From NCBI RefSeq assembly GCF_000571935.1, contig NZ_ATAX01000028.1:315001-379000 (forward strand): DNA of 64,000 nt. Direction: 5' to 3'. This stretch comes from Ruminococcus flavefaciens 007c. Its GTDB lineage: Bacteria; Bacillota; Clostridia; Oscillospirales; Ruminococcaceae. This document shows, in pieces, positions 1-8,957 of this stretch. The notes under the pieces are model-generated. The model saw nothing but the letters and a program-made list of their open reading frames with translations, was not told the origin of the DNA and did not search any database. The translations under genes and the position numbers were made by a program. Numbering within the stretch: position 1 is the stretch's first letter; each line of letters opens with the position of its first letter.

Positions 1-541
1 CGATCACTCCGCCGTTTGCGGTCTCGGTAGAGGTGCTTGCTTTGACGCAGGTTGCCGTTACGGCGAACGTACATCTCTGAGGATTGCCCCTTGAACCGCA
101 TATAGATGTTATTACCACACCCAATCCTATCACAATGAACAGCATGAAGAACAGGAACAGTCCCAGCCTGCGCAGAAAATGCCTAAGATCCTCCGAACCG
201 ATCTGATATGCGTAGACCGCTATCATGCCGGCAACACTGCAAGCGGTCACTACCAGCCACGGTATCATCAGCTTACGCTTCTTTATACCGTCGGAGATCA
301 TGCCTGCAATGCCAAAAACAGCAAACAGCTGTATAAACATTATGAGCGCCTTATAACCGCCGTTAGGTGTCCCCGCCAGCTTGTAGATAAGGAAAATAGT
401 CACAAAAAACCATACGATAATAATCTTGCCGAATATTTTGTCGAACAGGATAGGCTCATTTTCATTGGTGTCCTGCTTTTTCTCATCGGGATAATATCCG
501 TTTTCATCATAATTCATTTGCTCGTTTTCATCTTTTCTCAT
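1..541 (-). CDS. Membrane protein of unknown function (3' end outside window)
   Basis: The frame opens at an ATG at 541 behind a purine-rich ribosome site (GGGGGTG) and runs off the left edge, so only about 180 residues are visible. The first 30 residues are charged and rich in Asp, Glu and Asn. Four hydrophobic segments follow, at about residues 36-52, 62-80, 90-112 and 125-145, then a Cys/Thr-rich stretch. No catalytic motif is visible and the family was not recognised. It lies next to the membrane-tailed XRE regulator, with stop and start separated by only 46 bp in the same direction, so the two may be co-transcribed. The pairing of a small membrane protein with this type of regulator is a guess at shared function. 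Confidence 0.7.
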   Translation of the reverse strand, partial: MRKDENEQMNYDENGYYPDEKKQDTNENEPILFDKIFGKIIIVWFFVTIFLIYKLAGTPNGGYKALIMFIQLFAVFGIAGMISDGIKKRKLMIPWLVVTACSVAGMIAVYAYQIGSEDLRHFLRRLGLFLFFMLFIVIGLGVVITSICGSRGNPQRCTFAVTATCVKASTSTETANGGVI

Positions 542-587
542 GAAAACACCCCCTATGAACTGATTATACCACATATTCCCCCATAAA

Positions 588-1568
588 TCAACGCTTTGAA
601 ATATTTGATGATATCATTCTGACCACAGGTGTAAGCACAGCAGCTATTACGAATACTATCCATGTTTTGTGCCAGTCGTTTGTCATAAAGCTCCAGCCCA
701 GGTATATTGCTATGATTATGCACCAGAAAATCATTACGGCAGGATCGCCCTTCTGTGTATTGAGCTTCTTCTCTCTTGAGAAATCGCCCATTTCAAGGAG
801 CTTCTTATAGCCGCCCATGCGTATGGAGGTATGAACTATCATTCCTACACCGAGAGCGACCAGGGCGAAGAACAGAGCCAGACCTGCTCCATTTATCTGC
901 TCGGACATCGGGAATAAGGCATCAGTCAGGATTATCGGCACAAATGACACGATAAGCAGCATTATGCCTGAAATAAGCAGGGTATTGTGTCTTGACATAT
1001 ACTTCTTCATCTTCTCAACGGCCATACCCGAAACGCCGTACTCCGTATCTATGCCCTGCTTTTCAAGGTACTCGTAGGGCTTCATTCTCATTCCCGAGAT
1101 AATGAACAGTCCCACTGCAGCCGCAATAATAATGAATAACAAAGGCAGACCTATGATTTCGTCCGATTTTTCAAAGGGTGCAAATCCTTCAAAGAGCAGC
1201 ATGGGCACCACACTGAGTATACAAAGCGCAACTCCCAGTGAAGTGCGCATGGAGCGCTGACGATTCTCTTCAAGGAATTCATTTGCTTCCTCCATTGATA
1301 CTCTTCGGAGAGGCGGCTCGGTCTCAACGGAAGCCCCCTGTGATACATCAGAGCCTGCCGCAGGTATCTCCTCCGTGTCTTTAAGTAATGTATCCGTGCT
1401 TACACCGAATATTTCCGAGAGCTGCAGCACACGGTTAAGGTCGGGAGTTGACTGTGCGCCCTCCCACTTTGAAACTGACTGGCGGCTGACGCCAAGCTTT
1501 TCAGCCAGCTCCTCCTGTGACATTCCTGCTCTTTTTCTTAATTCTATTATTTTATCTGCAAGGATCAT
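588..1568 (-). CDS. XRE-family transcriptional regulator with C-terminal membrane domain
   Basis: A 326-residue protein. Residues 1-60 form a Cro/C1-type helix-turn-helix ([20 protein letters not shown], then [10 protein letters not shown]). An acidic linker follows, then about six hydrophobic segments from residue 112 to the end. The start is supported by a strong GGAGGG site. Regulators of this architecture are common in Firmicutes and usually sense an envelope or membrane signal and repress their own operon, but the ligand cannot be read from sequence. The upstream region has a repeated GGTTGCAAT-GCCG element that could be its operator. The divergent neighbour is a 68-residue lysine-rich protein. 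Confidence 0.85.
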   Translation of the reverse strand: MILADKIIELRKRAGMSQEELAEKLGVSRQSVSKWEGAQSTPDLNRVLQLSEIFGVSTDTLLKDTEEIPAAGSDVSQGASVETEPPLRRVSMEEANEFLEENRQRSMRTSLGVALCILSVVPMLLFEGFAPFEKSDEIIGLPLLFIIIAAAVGLFIISGMRMKPYEYLEKQGIDTEYGVSGMAVEKMKKYMSRHNTLLISGIMLLIVSFVPIILTDALFPMSEQINGAGLALFFALVALGVGMIVHTSIRMGGYKKLLEMGDFSREKKLNTQKGDPAVMIFWCIIIAIYLGWSFMTNDWHKTWIVFVIAAVLTPVVRMISSNISKR

Positions 1569-1683
1569 ATTCTTGCCCTCCTGTATAATTATTCCGTGGA
1601 AATACTCCCTCGGTCTGTGTCTTTATTGTATCATTTTCCGCAGTTACACACAAGAAAGCGGGCTTTACAATTTGTCAATCGGC

Positions 1684-1728
1684 GGTTGCAATTGCCGATA
1701 TTCCGCACATTCCGAGGTTGCAATGCCG
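1684..1728. promoter_or_regulatory. Candidate operator: two copies of GGTTGCAAT(T)GCCG
   Basis: GGTTGCAATTGCCG (1684-1697) and GGTTGCAATGCCG (1716-1728) repeat 32 bp apart, about three helical turns, between the divergent XRE regulator and small-protein genes. The first copy also contains the inverted pair ATCGGC/GCCGAT (1678-1699). Binding by the adjacent XRE protein is inferred only from position. Confidence 0.3.
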
Positions 1729-1745
1729 CAAGCGTCAAAAAGTTA

Positions 1746-1774
1746 TTGATTTTTCAGATATAATGTGCTATAAT
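1746..1774 (+). promoter_or_regulatory. Sigma-A type promoter for the 68-residue protein
   Basis: TTGATT (1746-1751), a 17-bp spacer and a perfect TATAAT (1769-1774). Transcription would begin about 30 bases before the start codon at 1810. Confidence 0.7.
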
Positions 1775-1809
1775 ATAAGTACAAATTTTTACGAAAGAAG
1801 GTATCCCCT

Positions 1810-2016
1810 ATGGAGATCAAAAAAGCAGTAGAAATGGTCGAAAAGAAAACAGGAATCGACCTCCCCGATGAAAAGATCGAAAAGACAGTTTCAAAGGTTG
1901 CCACAAAAGAAAATATCGATAAGGCTAAAGATATGATAAGCAAGGTGGCTACCAAGGAAAATATCGAAAAGGTCAAGGACAAGGTCGAGGACATCGTCGA
2001 GAAGATCAAGAAGTGA
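1810..2016 (+). CDS. Small lysine-rich helical protein, two internal repeats
   Basis: A 68-residue, strongly charged protein, about a third Lys, without Cys, Trp or a signal peptide. The unit KVATKENI(D/E)K occurs twice (about residues 29-38 and 45-54), separated by a predicted amphipathic helix. The whole chain looks like a continuous helix. A clear promoter, a GAAAGAAGG ribosome site and a strong terminator right after the stop make it a complete single-gene transcription unit. That favours a genuine gene over a chance frame. Function unknown; the appearance is like small stress or nucleoid-associated helical proteins, but no family was recognised. Confidence 0.75.
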   Translation: MEIKKAVEMVEKKTGIDLPDEKIEKTVSKVATKENIDKAKDMISKVATKENIEKVKDKVEDIVEKIKK

Positions 2017-2023
2017 TCGCGCA

Positions 2024-2056
2024 AGGGGCATTTTCAACAGGAAATGCCCCTTTTTT
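2024..2056 (+). terminator. Rho-independent terminator
   Basis: Stem AGGGGCATTT (2024-2033) / AAATGCCCCT (2042-2051) with an 8-base loop, followed by a T run to 2056. It closes the small lysine-rich gene. Confidence 0.85.
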
Positions 2057-2071
2057 GTACGAAAGGAGCTT

Positions 2072-2560
2072 ATGATGCTGAAAAAGATACTCAGCAGCGA
2101 AGCCTGCGCAGAATGCAGGCTGTGCTGTATTTTCGACCGCTATGACGTCTGGGAGACTCCCGTATTTACCGAGGAGCTCTGCGAAAGGATAAAATCGCTG
2201 CGCCCCGATACGCGCTTCGTCACCAAGGACGGCGGCTACATATTCAGAGTAGGCGAGCTGCAGGGCGACCAGATTTTCTCATGTCCCGCCCTTACGGAAA
2301 AGGGCTGTATGCTCGGGGACGATAAGCCCTTCGACTGCCGCATCTGGCCCTACCGCATTATGGAGGTAGGCGGCAGACGTGCCATAACCTTCGCTTCCAT
2401 ATGCGAGGAACTGTACAACAGGCCACTCTCCCAACTGGTGGGGCTTCTGAAGGAAGGTCTGGCGGATACCATATTCGCCTATGCAGACCTGCACCCCGAG
2501 ATAGTCAAGCCCTACTACGAGGGCTATCCCGTACTGCTTTTCGAGAAAAAGCCTCTTTAA
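2072..2560 (+). CDS. YkgJ-type cysteine cluster protein
   Basis: A 162-residue cytoplasmic protein with the Cys spacing of the UPF0153/YkgJ (Fe-S or Zn cluster) family. The N-terminal CAECRLCC is followed by CPAL, then GCMLGDDKPFDCRIWPYR with its conserved C-x-WP segment, and a late Cys in SICEELY. Members are proposed to bind a metal cluster; the reaction is not established. The AAAGGAG site at 2062-2068 fits ATG 2072 or ATG 2075 equally well. The end overlaps the convergent YitT gene by 4 bp. Confidence 0.8.
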   Translation: MMLKKILSSEACAECRLCCIFDRYDVWETPVFTEELCERIKSLRPDTRFVTKDGGYIFRVGELQGDQIFSCPALTEKGCMLGDDKPFDCRIWPYRIMEVGGRRAITFASICEELYNRPLSQLVGLLKEGLADTIFAYADLHPEIVKPYYEGYPVLLFEKKPL

Positions 2561-3447
2561 GTCCTGTCCTGATTTATGGAGAATATATCCGCTACTTCGG
2601 TAAGGGTTATATATGCACAGGGATCTATCCTCTGGACTATCCCCTTCATCTTCATCACCTGAAAGCGGTTCACAACAAAATAAAGCACGGTGCGTTCCTC
2701 GCCCGAATACCCGCCCACAGCTTTTATAAGCGTCATTCCGCAGCCGAATTCATTCATCAGCTGCTCTTTTATATCATCAGGTCTGGCAGTGATTATCATC
2801 GCTGCCTTTTCTCTTTGCAGGCCTTCCACTATGTAATCTACAGTTCTGAGGGCAGCTGCATAGGTCACTATGGAATACAGAGGCAGTATCCAGCTGTGGA
2901 TGACTACTCCGCATATGATATACAGCAATACATTGTATATCATCACAAAGGTACCTACGGACAGCCCCATACGCTTCGCAAATATCACAGCCATGACCTC
3001 AATACCGTCCATAGCTCCGCCGAAGCGTATGGCAAGACCGCTGCCTATGCCTGATATAACTCCGCCGAAAAGAGCACATAGAAGGAGATCCGTGCCTACA
3101 AGGGGAGAGGCTATGCTGACATCCACAGGAAGCACATCGGTTATCAGCCATGCTGTCATAGAATACACCGCCACGGTATATATAGCCGAAAATGTGAAGC
3201 TTCCGCCCTGCTTTTTCAAGCCATACAGAAACAGCGGTATATTCAGAATAATAAGAAATACAGAAAGTGAAAGACCTTGAGGCGTCACCTGGGACAGAAG
3301 CATGGATGTGCCCGAGATTCCGCTGTCATAGAGCTTCACGGGGGTAAGGAACAAGGTTATGCCAAAGGCATTGACAACTCCCGCCGCCGTAAGCATGAGA
3401 AGCCGCAAAGGCCCTACCTTTTTAAATATATCAGCAATCTTTCTCAC
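2557..3447 (-). CDS. YitT family membrane protein with DUF2179 domain
   Basis: A 296-residue protein typical of the YitT family. About five hydrophobic segments in residues 15-190 contain the family-like run GSGLAIRFGGAMDGIEV. A soluble C-terminal domain follows (residues about 215-290; GGYSGEERTVLYFVVNRFQ), which matches DUF2179. The family is widespread in Firmicutes and regarded as a possible transporter; the substrate is unknown. It is a single gene, convergent with the cysteine-cluster gene and preceded by a short gap to the GH26-like gene. Confidence 0.85.
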   Translation of the reverse strand: MRKIADIFKKVGPLRLLMLTAAGVVNAFGITLFLTPVKLYDSGISGTSMLLSQVTPQGLSLSVFLIILNIPLFLYGLKKQGGSFTFSAIYTVAVYSMTAWLITDVLPVDVSIASPLVGTDLLLCALFGGVISGIGSGLAIRFGGAMDGIEVMAVIFAKRMGLSVGTFVMIYNVLLYIICGVVIHSWILPLYSIVTYAAALRTVDYIVEGLQREKAAMIITARPDDIKEQLMNEFGCGMTLIKAVGGYSGEERTVLYFVVNRFQVMKMKGIVQRIDPCAYITLTEVADIFSINQDRT

Positions 3448-3493
3448 ACTGTCTCCTCTCTTGGCAAAGCTTTACGTATACATTGTTTCGGGA

Positions 3494-4930
3494 TCATGGC
3501 TCAGGCAGTATGGGAGCTGTCCTTATCCTTATCACAGGTAGCTTCTCTAGGGTATAATAGTAATTATACAGACCGTCCTCGGCGGAAAGATCGTTTTCTC
3601 CGCTTGCGGGAGGCGCAAATATCTTCATCGTCATATCCGCAGACCCTTCCAGAGGCTTTTCAAAGAATGCGGACATAAGGTCCAGCACCTTTGCCCCGGG
3701 AGATTTGTAGAACCATCGCCCGTTGAGCTCTATCATAAGATTGCTGTCATCATCGAAGTAAAGCTCGCAGAAATGGGGCTGAGCGTCAAAATGAAGGGGC
3801 ACAGCTATGCCGTCGGCATCCTCGGAGCTTCCCCAGCGCAGTTTAACGGGCAGCTTCACCTCGCCCCCCACAGCGAGCCCGGGCATGAAGCGCTCCTCGT
3901 GTATTATCTCCTTGTAGGTCTGCATAACAGGCTGCTCGATACCTACATCAGCGTTGTTTGGATCCTGCCTTTCAAGCCCCAGCCTGCCCCTGTCGCGGAA
4001 CTGATAGAAGGTAAACGCCGAGAACCAGTCGGCATTTTCTTCGCTGAGCATATCGCAGAAGCGTCTGACCGTCTCTGCCTGATCAAAAGGACCTGTAACA
4101 TCTCCGTCGGAATTCATCTCCGACATCACCATAGGCTTCGGTGCTCCGCCGTTCAGATGGCAGAAGCGATCGAAGCTCTTTTTTGTAAGCTCATATATCT
4201 CACGGACAGAGCTCCTCCTGAACTTGGTGCCGCCCCTCTCGGCCACCTCATAGGGCCAGCCCCAGTTAAGGGACATATACTTATCCACGGACCATATATC
4301 CGTCTCTCTGACAGCCTGTGCGAACTCCTTCTCCCTGACCATTTTCTCGCTTTCGGGATCCTCTATGCCGCCGATACAAAGCACTGTAAGCACATTTGGA
4401 GCCTGCTCCTTTATTATACGCGCGGCACGGCAGTAAAAGTCCGCCACCTCCTGATAACCTGCGCGGCGGTTGAAGGAGAACCAGTTTCCCGTGGCCTCGT
4501 GATTTATCCTGAGGAACAGCCTTCCGAAGGGCCTGAGATCCCTGCCTATGGCGGCAAGCTGTTCATCGGTGACCGCCGGATCCATTGTAACGGTAAGGGT
4601 GACGTCCTGACCGTGGCGGCGTATATCACACATAAAGCTGAAGGGCTCGCCATCGGTATTTCCGCCTAATCCTCCGAGATACGGGAAATAGTCGTCATAG
4701 GGATAATCCCATTGGAATGAGATCTCATTATCGCTGTGAGCCTCCGAGATACGCGCAGGCCACTCCTTGTCGAAGGGATAATAGCAGTACATCAGACTGA
4801 TGCTGCGGTGAGGTCTGCCGAGCTTATTGAGTATATAGTCCTGGCAGACGTACTCACCCCTCTCGCTGCCGTCGCCGAGGTCAACAGCACATTTTGCACT
4901 GCCGAGCTTTACACCGAATATTTTTTCCAT
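3494..4930 (-). CDS. GH26-like (clan GH-A) glycosidase, cytoplasmic
   Basis: A 478-residue protein without signal peptide. LRINHEATGNWFSF (about residues 140-153) resembles the beta-strand 4 acid/base motif of GH26 beta-mannanases (R-x2-HE-x-NG-x-WF), with Glu145 as the likely acid/base. VMSEMNSDGD places Glu271 as a candidate nucleophile. EVADFYCRAARIIKEQAPNV looks like the following helix of the barrel. The C-terminal 130 residues are beta-rich and could be an accessory domain. Absence of a secretion signal suggests action on imported oligosaccharides. The GH26 assignment is made from motifs by eye and could instead be a related uncharacterised GH-A family. Confidence 0.6.
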   Translation of the reverse strand: MEKIFGVKLGSAKCAVDLGDGSERGEYVCQDYILNKLGRPHRSISLMYCYYPFDKEWPARISEAHSDNEISFQWDYPYDDYFPYLGGLGGNTDGEPFSFMCDIRRHGQDVTLTVTMDPAVTDEQLAAIGRDLRPFGRLFLRINHEATGNWFSFNRRAGYQEVADFYCRAARIIKEQAPNVLTVLCIGGIEDPESEKMVREKEFAQAVRETDIWSVDKYMSLNWGWPYEVAERGGTKFRRSSVREIYELTKKSFDRFCHLNGGAPKPMVMSEMNSDGDVTGPFDQAETVRRFCDMLSEENADWFSAFTFYQFRDRGRLGLERQDPNNADVGIEQPVMQTYKEIIHEERFMPGLAVGGEVKLPVKLRWGSSEDADGIAVPLHFDAQPHFCELYFDDDSNLMIELNGRWFYKSPGAKVLDLMSAFFEKPLEGSADMTMKIFAPPASGENDLSAEDGLYNYYYTLEKLPVIRIRTAPILPEP

Positions 4931-5022
4931 ACATCAATTCCTTTCGGATCTTATTACACTATATTTATTATAATGTACGTTGTCACTAATGTCAAATCAA
5001 GGGCAATGCAGGGGAAACGATT

Positions 5023-5056
5023 TCGGGGGAAGCCCTGCAATAAAGGCTTCCCCCGA
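5023..5056 (-). terminator. Hairpin downstream of the kinase gene
   Basis: A 12-bp perfect stem (5023-5034 / 5045-5056) around a 10-base loop. The T tract on the minus strand is poor, so it may act as a weak terminator for the two-component operon or as a 3' stabiliser. Confidence 0.5.
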
Positions 5057-5099
5057 TAAATGACTGTTTGATTCCCCACGGGAACAGCAGCTCCGCCGT

Positions 5100-7238
5100 T
5101 TACATCGTAATAACGAAGCATATGCTCTTGCCCGGCTGGTTTATTACATTGAGCTTGAATTTATTCCTGTCTATTATGGATTTAGCAATGGCAAGTCCCA
5201 GACCGTAGCCGCCCGTAGCTCTGTTTCTCGACTCGTCGCTGCGGTAGAAGCGCTCGAAGATCTTCTCTGTATCCTCTTCTTTGATACCCTGTCCCGTATT
5301 GAATATGGACAATACCTTCTTATCTCCCATCTTCTGGAGGGAAACTCTTATAGTACCGCCTTCGTTGGAATACTTCAGGGCATTATCGATGAAGATAGCA
5401 GCCATCTGCTTGATATGCTTTTCGCAGCTGCAAAGCATTATGCTCTCGTCGACCTTAACCTCGAACTTCTTATTGCTCTCGAAGGCCTGGCACTCAAAGG
5501 GCAGAGCCGTATTCTCTATGGCCTTGCTCAGGTTGAAGTACTTGTGCTCGGGCTCTTCGGTATTGTTTTCAAGTCTGGTAAGATTGAGCAGATCATTTAC
5601 AAGGACGCTCATTCGGTCGGTCTGCGCCTTAATGTAGTCCAGCCACTTATTGTCTCCGATCTCTCCCGACAGTACATCTGCATTGGTGGAGATTACCGTA
5701 AGGGGAGTCTTGAGCTCATGGCTTGCGTCGGATACGAACTGCTTCTGCTTGTAGAATGCGACCTTGATAGGCTGGATACTCTTCTTGCTGAGGAAATATG
5801 CCAGAATGGAAAGTATAATCATTGCGATGCCGCCAATGATTATGGTTGTGCGTCTGAGCTGTCTGAGCATATCCATCTCGCCGCTCTTGTCGGTAAATAC
5901 CATTATGGTTCCGTTGGGCTTGTCTGCCTGATAGAACTGATACGAATGGAACATACCTGTATCGCGGTCCTTGTTGATAATATTGTTTATGTAGTCCTGA
6001 GCCTTATCGGCGTCAAGATCTTCATTGTAGAGCTTTGCAAGGTACTTGCCGTTCAGGTCTGCCATGATAACGAAATAGTCGATAGAACCGAAGTTCTTGG
6101 GTATGCGCTCTATCTTCTGATCGCTCATGGGCACAGGATCCTCCGAATTTTTTACAGTTTTGGTATTATCATCTTTTTTGTTTGAAAGAAGCACCAGTCC
6201 CTGAGAAGCGGTACCGTCAACATATGCAGTAAGTTCAAGCCTCGGTTCATCGAATTCCTCGTTTTCTTCCCCGGCTGTGTCCTCATCTGCCTCTTCGTCG
6301 GCGATGTCATTTACTTCGCCGCCGTGTTCCCTGCGGTAAGCCTCTGTATCAAAGTTTCTTTTCTCATATTCATCGCTGTATGCCTTGAGAGCGCCGCCGT
6401 TCCACTGTCCCCAGGGAACATATGGCCAGACTGCCCACGGATTTACGGGAGGATATACGCCGTATCCGTAATACTGACCGTCGCCCCAGTTCTGATTATT
6501 TTCGCCGTTCTGCCCCCATGCGCCCCAGGCCTGACCGCCGTTGCCCCAGCCCTGGTTATTATCGCCGTTCTGCCCCCATGCGCCCCAGTAGTTCCAGTCA
6601 CCATTGGGATTAGTGGCAGAAGAGGTTGATTCCTGCTCTTTTCGCTGCTGCTCCTGACGCTGCTGTTCCTGGCGCTGCTGCTCCTGACGCTGCTGTTCCT
6701 GGCGCTGCTGCTCCTGACGCTGCTGCTCCTGACGCTGCTGTTCCTGACGCTGCTGTTCCTGACGCTGCTGCTCCTGCTGATCCTGCTCCTGATCCTGCTC
6801 CTGATCCTGCTGATCCTCCTGAGAATCATCATATCTCTCGGGCTCGTCGTAATCCCTGTTATCTTCAGCCTCGGTGGCCGGATCGGTTTCCGTAGGCTTG
6901 GCAGTAGTTGCAGGCTTGCCTGTGGTGGTGACATCCTCAGCGGTAGTGCTCTCGTCCGTTGCGGGCGGATCTGTAGGCTTGGGAGGAGATGTAGACTTTT
7001 CCACCTTAACCTCCAATCCGTTAGCCGGCGGAGTGAACTTGAATTCCTTATCGGTGTATTCGATACCCGCAGCTATTTGATGCAGGACTTCCTTTGACTG
7101 TCCTCTCATAACTGCCTTTGTGATGACGTTGATAGAGATTACAAGGGCCAAGAATACTGCCAGGAGAATACTCACGATCATGGAGAAGAGTCTCATCTGA
7201 GCTTTTCTGAACATCTGATCATGTGCTTTTTTGAACAT
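5100..7238 (-). CDS. Sensor histidine kinase with long Gln-rich repeat ectodomain
   Basis: A 712-residue kinase. Transmembrane helices lie at about 16-38 and 464-484, and the H-box is FVSDASHELKTPLTVI with His507. The N-box is FIDNALKYS, and FNTGQGI and GGYGLGLAIAKS are the G boxes. The extracytoplasmic region of about 425 residues is unusual. A Pro/Thr-rich stretch comes first, then nine EQQRQ-type pentapeptides (about 155-199), then two copies of a Trp/Gly/Asn module around WGAWGQNG, then a globular part. The kinase should phosphorylate the response regulator encoded 18 bp upstream. The low-complexity spacer may hold the sensor away from the membrane or interact with the wall; that is inference. 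Confidence 0.9.
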   Translation of the reverse strand: MFKKAHDQMFRKAQMRLFSMIVSILLAVFLALVISINVITKAVMRGQSKEVLHQIAAGIEYTDKEFKFTPPANGLEVKVEKSTSPPKPTDPPATDESTTAEDVTTTGKPATTAKPTETDPATEAEDNRDYDEPERYDDSQEDQQDQEQDQEQDQQEQQRQEQQRQEQQRQEQQRQEQQRQEQQRQEQQRQEQQRQEQQRKEQESTSSATNPNGDWNYWGAWGQNGDNNQGWGNGGQAWGAWGQNGENNQNWGDGQYYGYGVYPPVNPWAVWPYVPWGQWNGGALKAYSDEYEKRNFDTEAYRREHGGEVNDIADEEADEDTAGEENEEFDEPRLELTAYVDGTASQGLVLLSNKKDDNTKTVKNSEDPVPMSDQKIERIPKNFGSIDYFVIMADLNGKYLAKLYNEDLDADKAQDYINNIINKDRDTGMFHSYQFYQADKPNGTIMVFTDKSGEMDMLRQLRRTTIIIGGIAMIILSILAYFLSKKSIQPIKVAFYKQKQFVSDASHELKTPLTVISTNADVLSGEIGDNKWLDYIKAQTDRMSVLVNDLLNLTRLENNTEEPEHKYFNLSKAIENTALPFECQAFESNKKFEVKVDESIMLCSCEKHIKQMAAIFIDNALKYSNEGGTIRVSLQKMGDKKVLSIFNTGQGIKEEDTEKIFERFYRSDESRNRATGGYGLGLAIAKSIIDRNKFKLNVINQPGKSICFVITM
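6483..6588. repeat. Two-copy imperfect repeat, 60-bp period
   Basis: Near-identical segments at about 6483-6528 and 6543-6588 encode the two WGAWGQNG(D/E)NNQ modules of the kinase ectodomain. Confidence 0.7.
6643..6777. repeat. 15-bp tandem minisatellite, nine units
   Basis: The unit CGCTGCTGCTCCTGA and one- to two-base variants repeat nine times head to tail, encoding EQQRQ pentapeptides on the minus strand. Because the unit is a multiple of three, copy-number change alters the length of the kinase ectodomain without shifting frame. Confidence 0.9.
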
Positions 7239-7256
7239 ATCCGCATTCCTCCTTTT

Positions 7257-7925
7257 TTATTCCAGTGAATATCCGATACCGCGAGCGGTCTTTATTTGTA
7301 TGGGGGCTGAGATGACGGAAAGCTTTTTTCTGAGGAAGGATATGTAGACCTCAATATTATTGTACTCCACGTCGCTCTCATAGCCCCATATTTTCTCGAT
7401 TATACGCTCTTTGGGGAGTATCTGATGGGGATTGGAGATAAGCAGCTCCATTATCTGGTACTCCTTGAGGGAAAGCTTCACATCGTTGCCCTGCCACATA
7501 ACAGAGCAGGTATTCTTATTGAGCTCAAGGCCTTTATAGTCCAGCCTTGCCTCGTCCACGATCTCGCCCTTGCGCCTTGTAAGAGCGCGCACTCTTGCAA
7601 GGAGCTCTCCCGTAACGAAGGGCTTTGTAAGGTAGTCGTCCGCACCGCAGTCGAGACCGTTTATCTTGTCCTCGATCTCACTTCTGGCAGTGAGCAGCAG
7701 CACGGGAGTGCTGATATGCTCCTGTCTTAGCTTTCTGAGAACCTCGATTCCGTTCATTCCCGGAAGCATTATATCAAGTATGATACAATCATAAACACCT
7801 GTCATTGCATTATCAAGTCCGTCTATCCCATTATATACAGTATCAACGTTGTACATATTACGTTTAAGTATCTCCGACAGAGCGTCGGCAAGCTGCATCT
7901 CGTCCTCAACCACGAGAAGTCTCAT
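7257..7925 (-). CDS. OmpR-family response regulator
   Basis: A 222-residue regulator starting at MRLLVVEDE. A longer in-frame ATG exists at 8006, but the AAGGGGG site directly before 7925 and the canonical receiver start decide this position. The phospho-acceptor Asp is in CIILDIMLPGMNG and the conserved Lys in YLTKPF. The C-terminal winged helix ends VEVYISFLRKKL-type (here IEVYISFLRKKL) and ARGIGYSLE. It is transcribed ahead of the Gln-rich kinase, and the pair forms one operon. Target genes are not evident nearby. Confidence 0.92.
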   Translation of the reverse strand: MRLLVVEDEMQLADALSEILKRNMYNVDTVYNGIDGLDNAMTGVYDCIILDIMLPGMNGIEVLRKLRQEHISTPVLLLTARSEIEDKINGLDCGADDYLTKPFVTGELLARVRALTRRKGEIVDEARLDYKGLELNKNTCSVMWQGNDVKLSLKEYQIMELLISNPHQILPKERIIEKIWGYESDVEYNNIEVYISFLRKKLSVISAPIQIKTARGIGYSLE

Positions 7926-8069
7926 AAAATTACCCCCTTTGCACCTTATCCGCGCTGATCCGCAGAAAAGGAGTTCCACACAATGGCCGTCATAAACGTA
8001 TACCATTCCACTCTACTATTATTATACCACAAATTCTTGAAATAAGCTTAAAACATTCTTTAGTTCAAT

Positions 8070-8149
8070 ATGTTGATTAGGAAAAAATTCAGCGCCGTTT
8101 TTGTGCATATCAACAGTTTTATTTTTTAACTGACAACAAATGTTGACTA
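8070..8149. promoter_or_regulatory. Three TGTTGA elements upstream of the two-component operon
   Basis: ATGTTGATTAG (from 8070), the inverted form CATATCAACAG (8106-8116) and ATGTTGACTAAG (from about 8140) lie in the AT-rich divergent region 7926-8258. They could be regulator sites for either neighbour. This region contains no gene. Confidence 0.25.
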
Positions 8150-8258
8150 AGTAATAAATTTGTGTTAAAATTGAATATGCAAACAGGACAGAATAATTTA
8201 CTGTTTTTACTCATTATATTATGTTATTATGATCCTCATATGATAGGAGGGAAGATAT

Positions 8259-8957
8259 ATGATAACACCTATGGAGCGTAAAAAGATCGGCTTTTCTCTG
8301 CTGTCCTCCGGAACAGACATGAAAAAGTACGTTGACGTATATAATTTATTTGCCGAAAAGGGTTATACAAAAGATCTATGCGAGGCATATTCCGATGCAT
8401 TTATAGATAACGCCAAAAAGCCTTCATATTTTGATGTTATCCAGCTTGCTTCGCTTTATGACAGAATACACGACTATAAGACTTCCTATTTCTATCTCGA
8501 AAAACTTGAAGATAAAAAACTCAGCGGCGATGAAAAATTCGCTTTCTGCGTAGAGATGCTGAAAACAATAAGCAAGATCGGCAACTGGCGCGAGGCCGTG
8601 GATTTCCGTACCAAAAATATCAATTTCCTTCAGAAACAGACAAGCAAGGTCTCATTGCAGAGACAGGCGGATCTGTATATGGCTCTGGCTTTGACAGACT
8701 GCGCGGCAAAGGACTATCCCCCTGCGCTGAAGCTGCTGAAATTCGGATATAAGCCCCAGGGAGCAAAGGACACAACCCTGCTGGAGATATTTATTACTGT
8801 AGTCTATATTTTTGCCAAAGCCAAAGATGAGGAAGGCCTTGAGGGGGCTTTGCAGAATGCCGTGAGCTGTCTCGGGCTGTTCAAGCAGTTCGACTTCCCG
8901 TGGCAGTCGGACTACTACCATCAGCGTATAGAAGATGCTGCCAACGGAATAATATGA
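8259..8957 (+). CDS. Hypothetical helical-repeat (TPR-like) protein
   Basis: A 232-residue cytoplasmic protein with a good GGAGGG site before ATG 8259. The composition is helical with Tyr/Ala/Leu patterns like tetratricopeptide repeats (for example DVIQLASLYDRIHDYKTSYF and QADLYMALALTDCAAKDYPP). No enzyme motif or membrane segment is visible. It is transcribed alone, divergent from the Gln-rich two-component operon. TPR-type scaffolding is an inference from helix pattern only. Confidence 0.65.
   Translation: MITPMERKKIGFSLLSSGTDMKKYVDVYNLFAEKGYTKDLCEAYSDAFIDNAKKPSYFDVIQLASLYDRIHDYKTSYFYLEKLEDKKLSGDEKFAFCVEMLKTISKIGNWREAVDFRTKNINFLQKQTSKVSLQRQADLYMALALTDCAAKDYPPALKLLKFGYKPQGAKDTTLLEIFITVVYIFAKAKDEEGLEGALQNAVSCLGLFKQFDFPWQSDYYHQRIEDAANGII

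Noticed and set aside
6643..6777. CRISPR-like array
   Set aside because: Units are contiguous 15-bp coding repeats without spacers.
6626..6895. Ala/Asp/Pro repeat protein on the plus strand
   Set aside because: It is the mirror reading of the 15-bp minisatellite inside the kinase gene.
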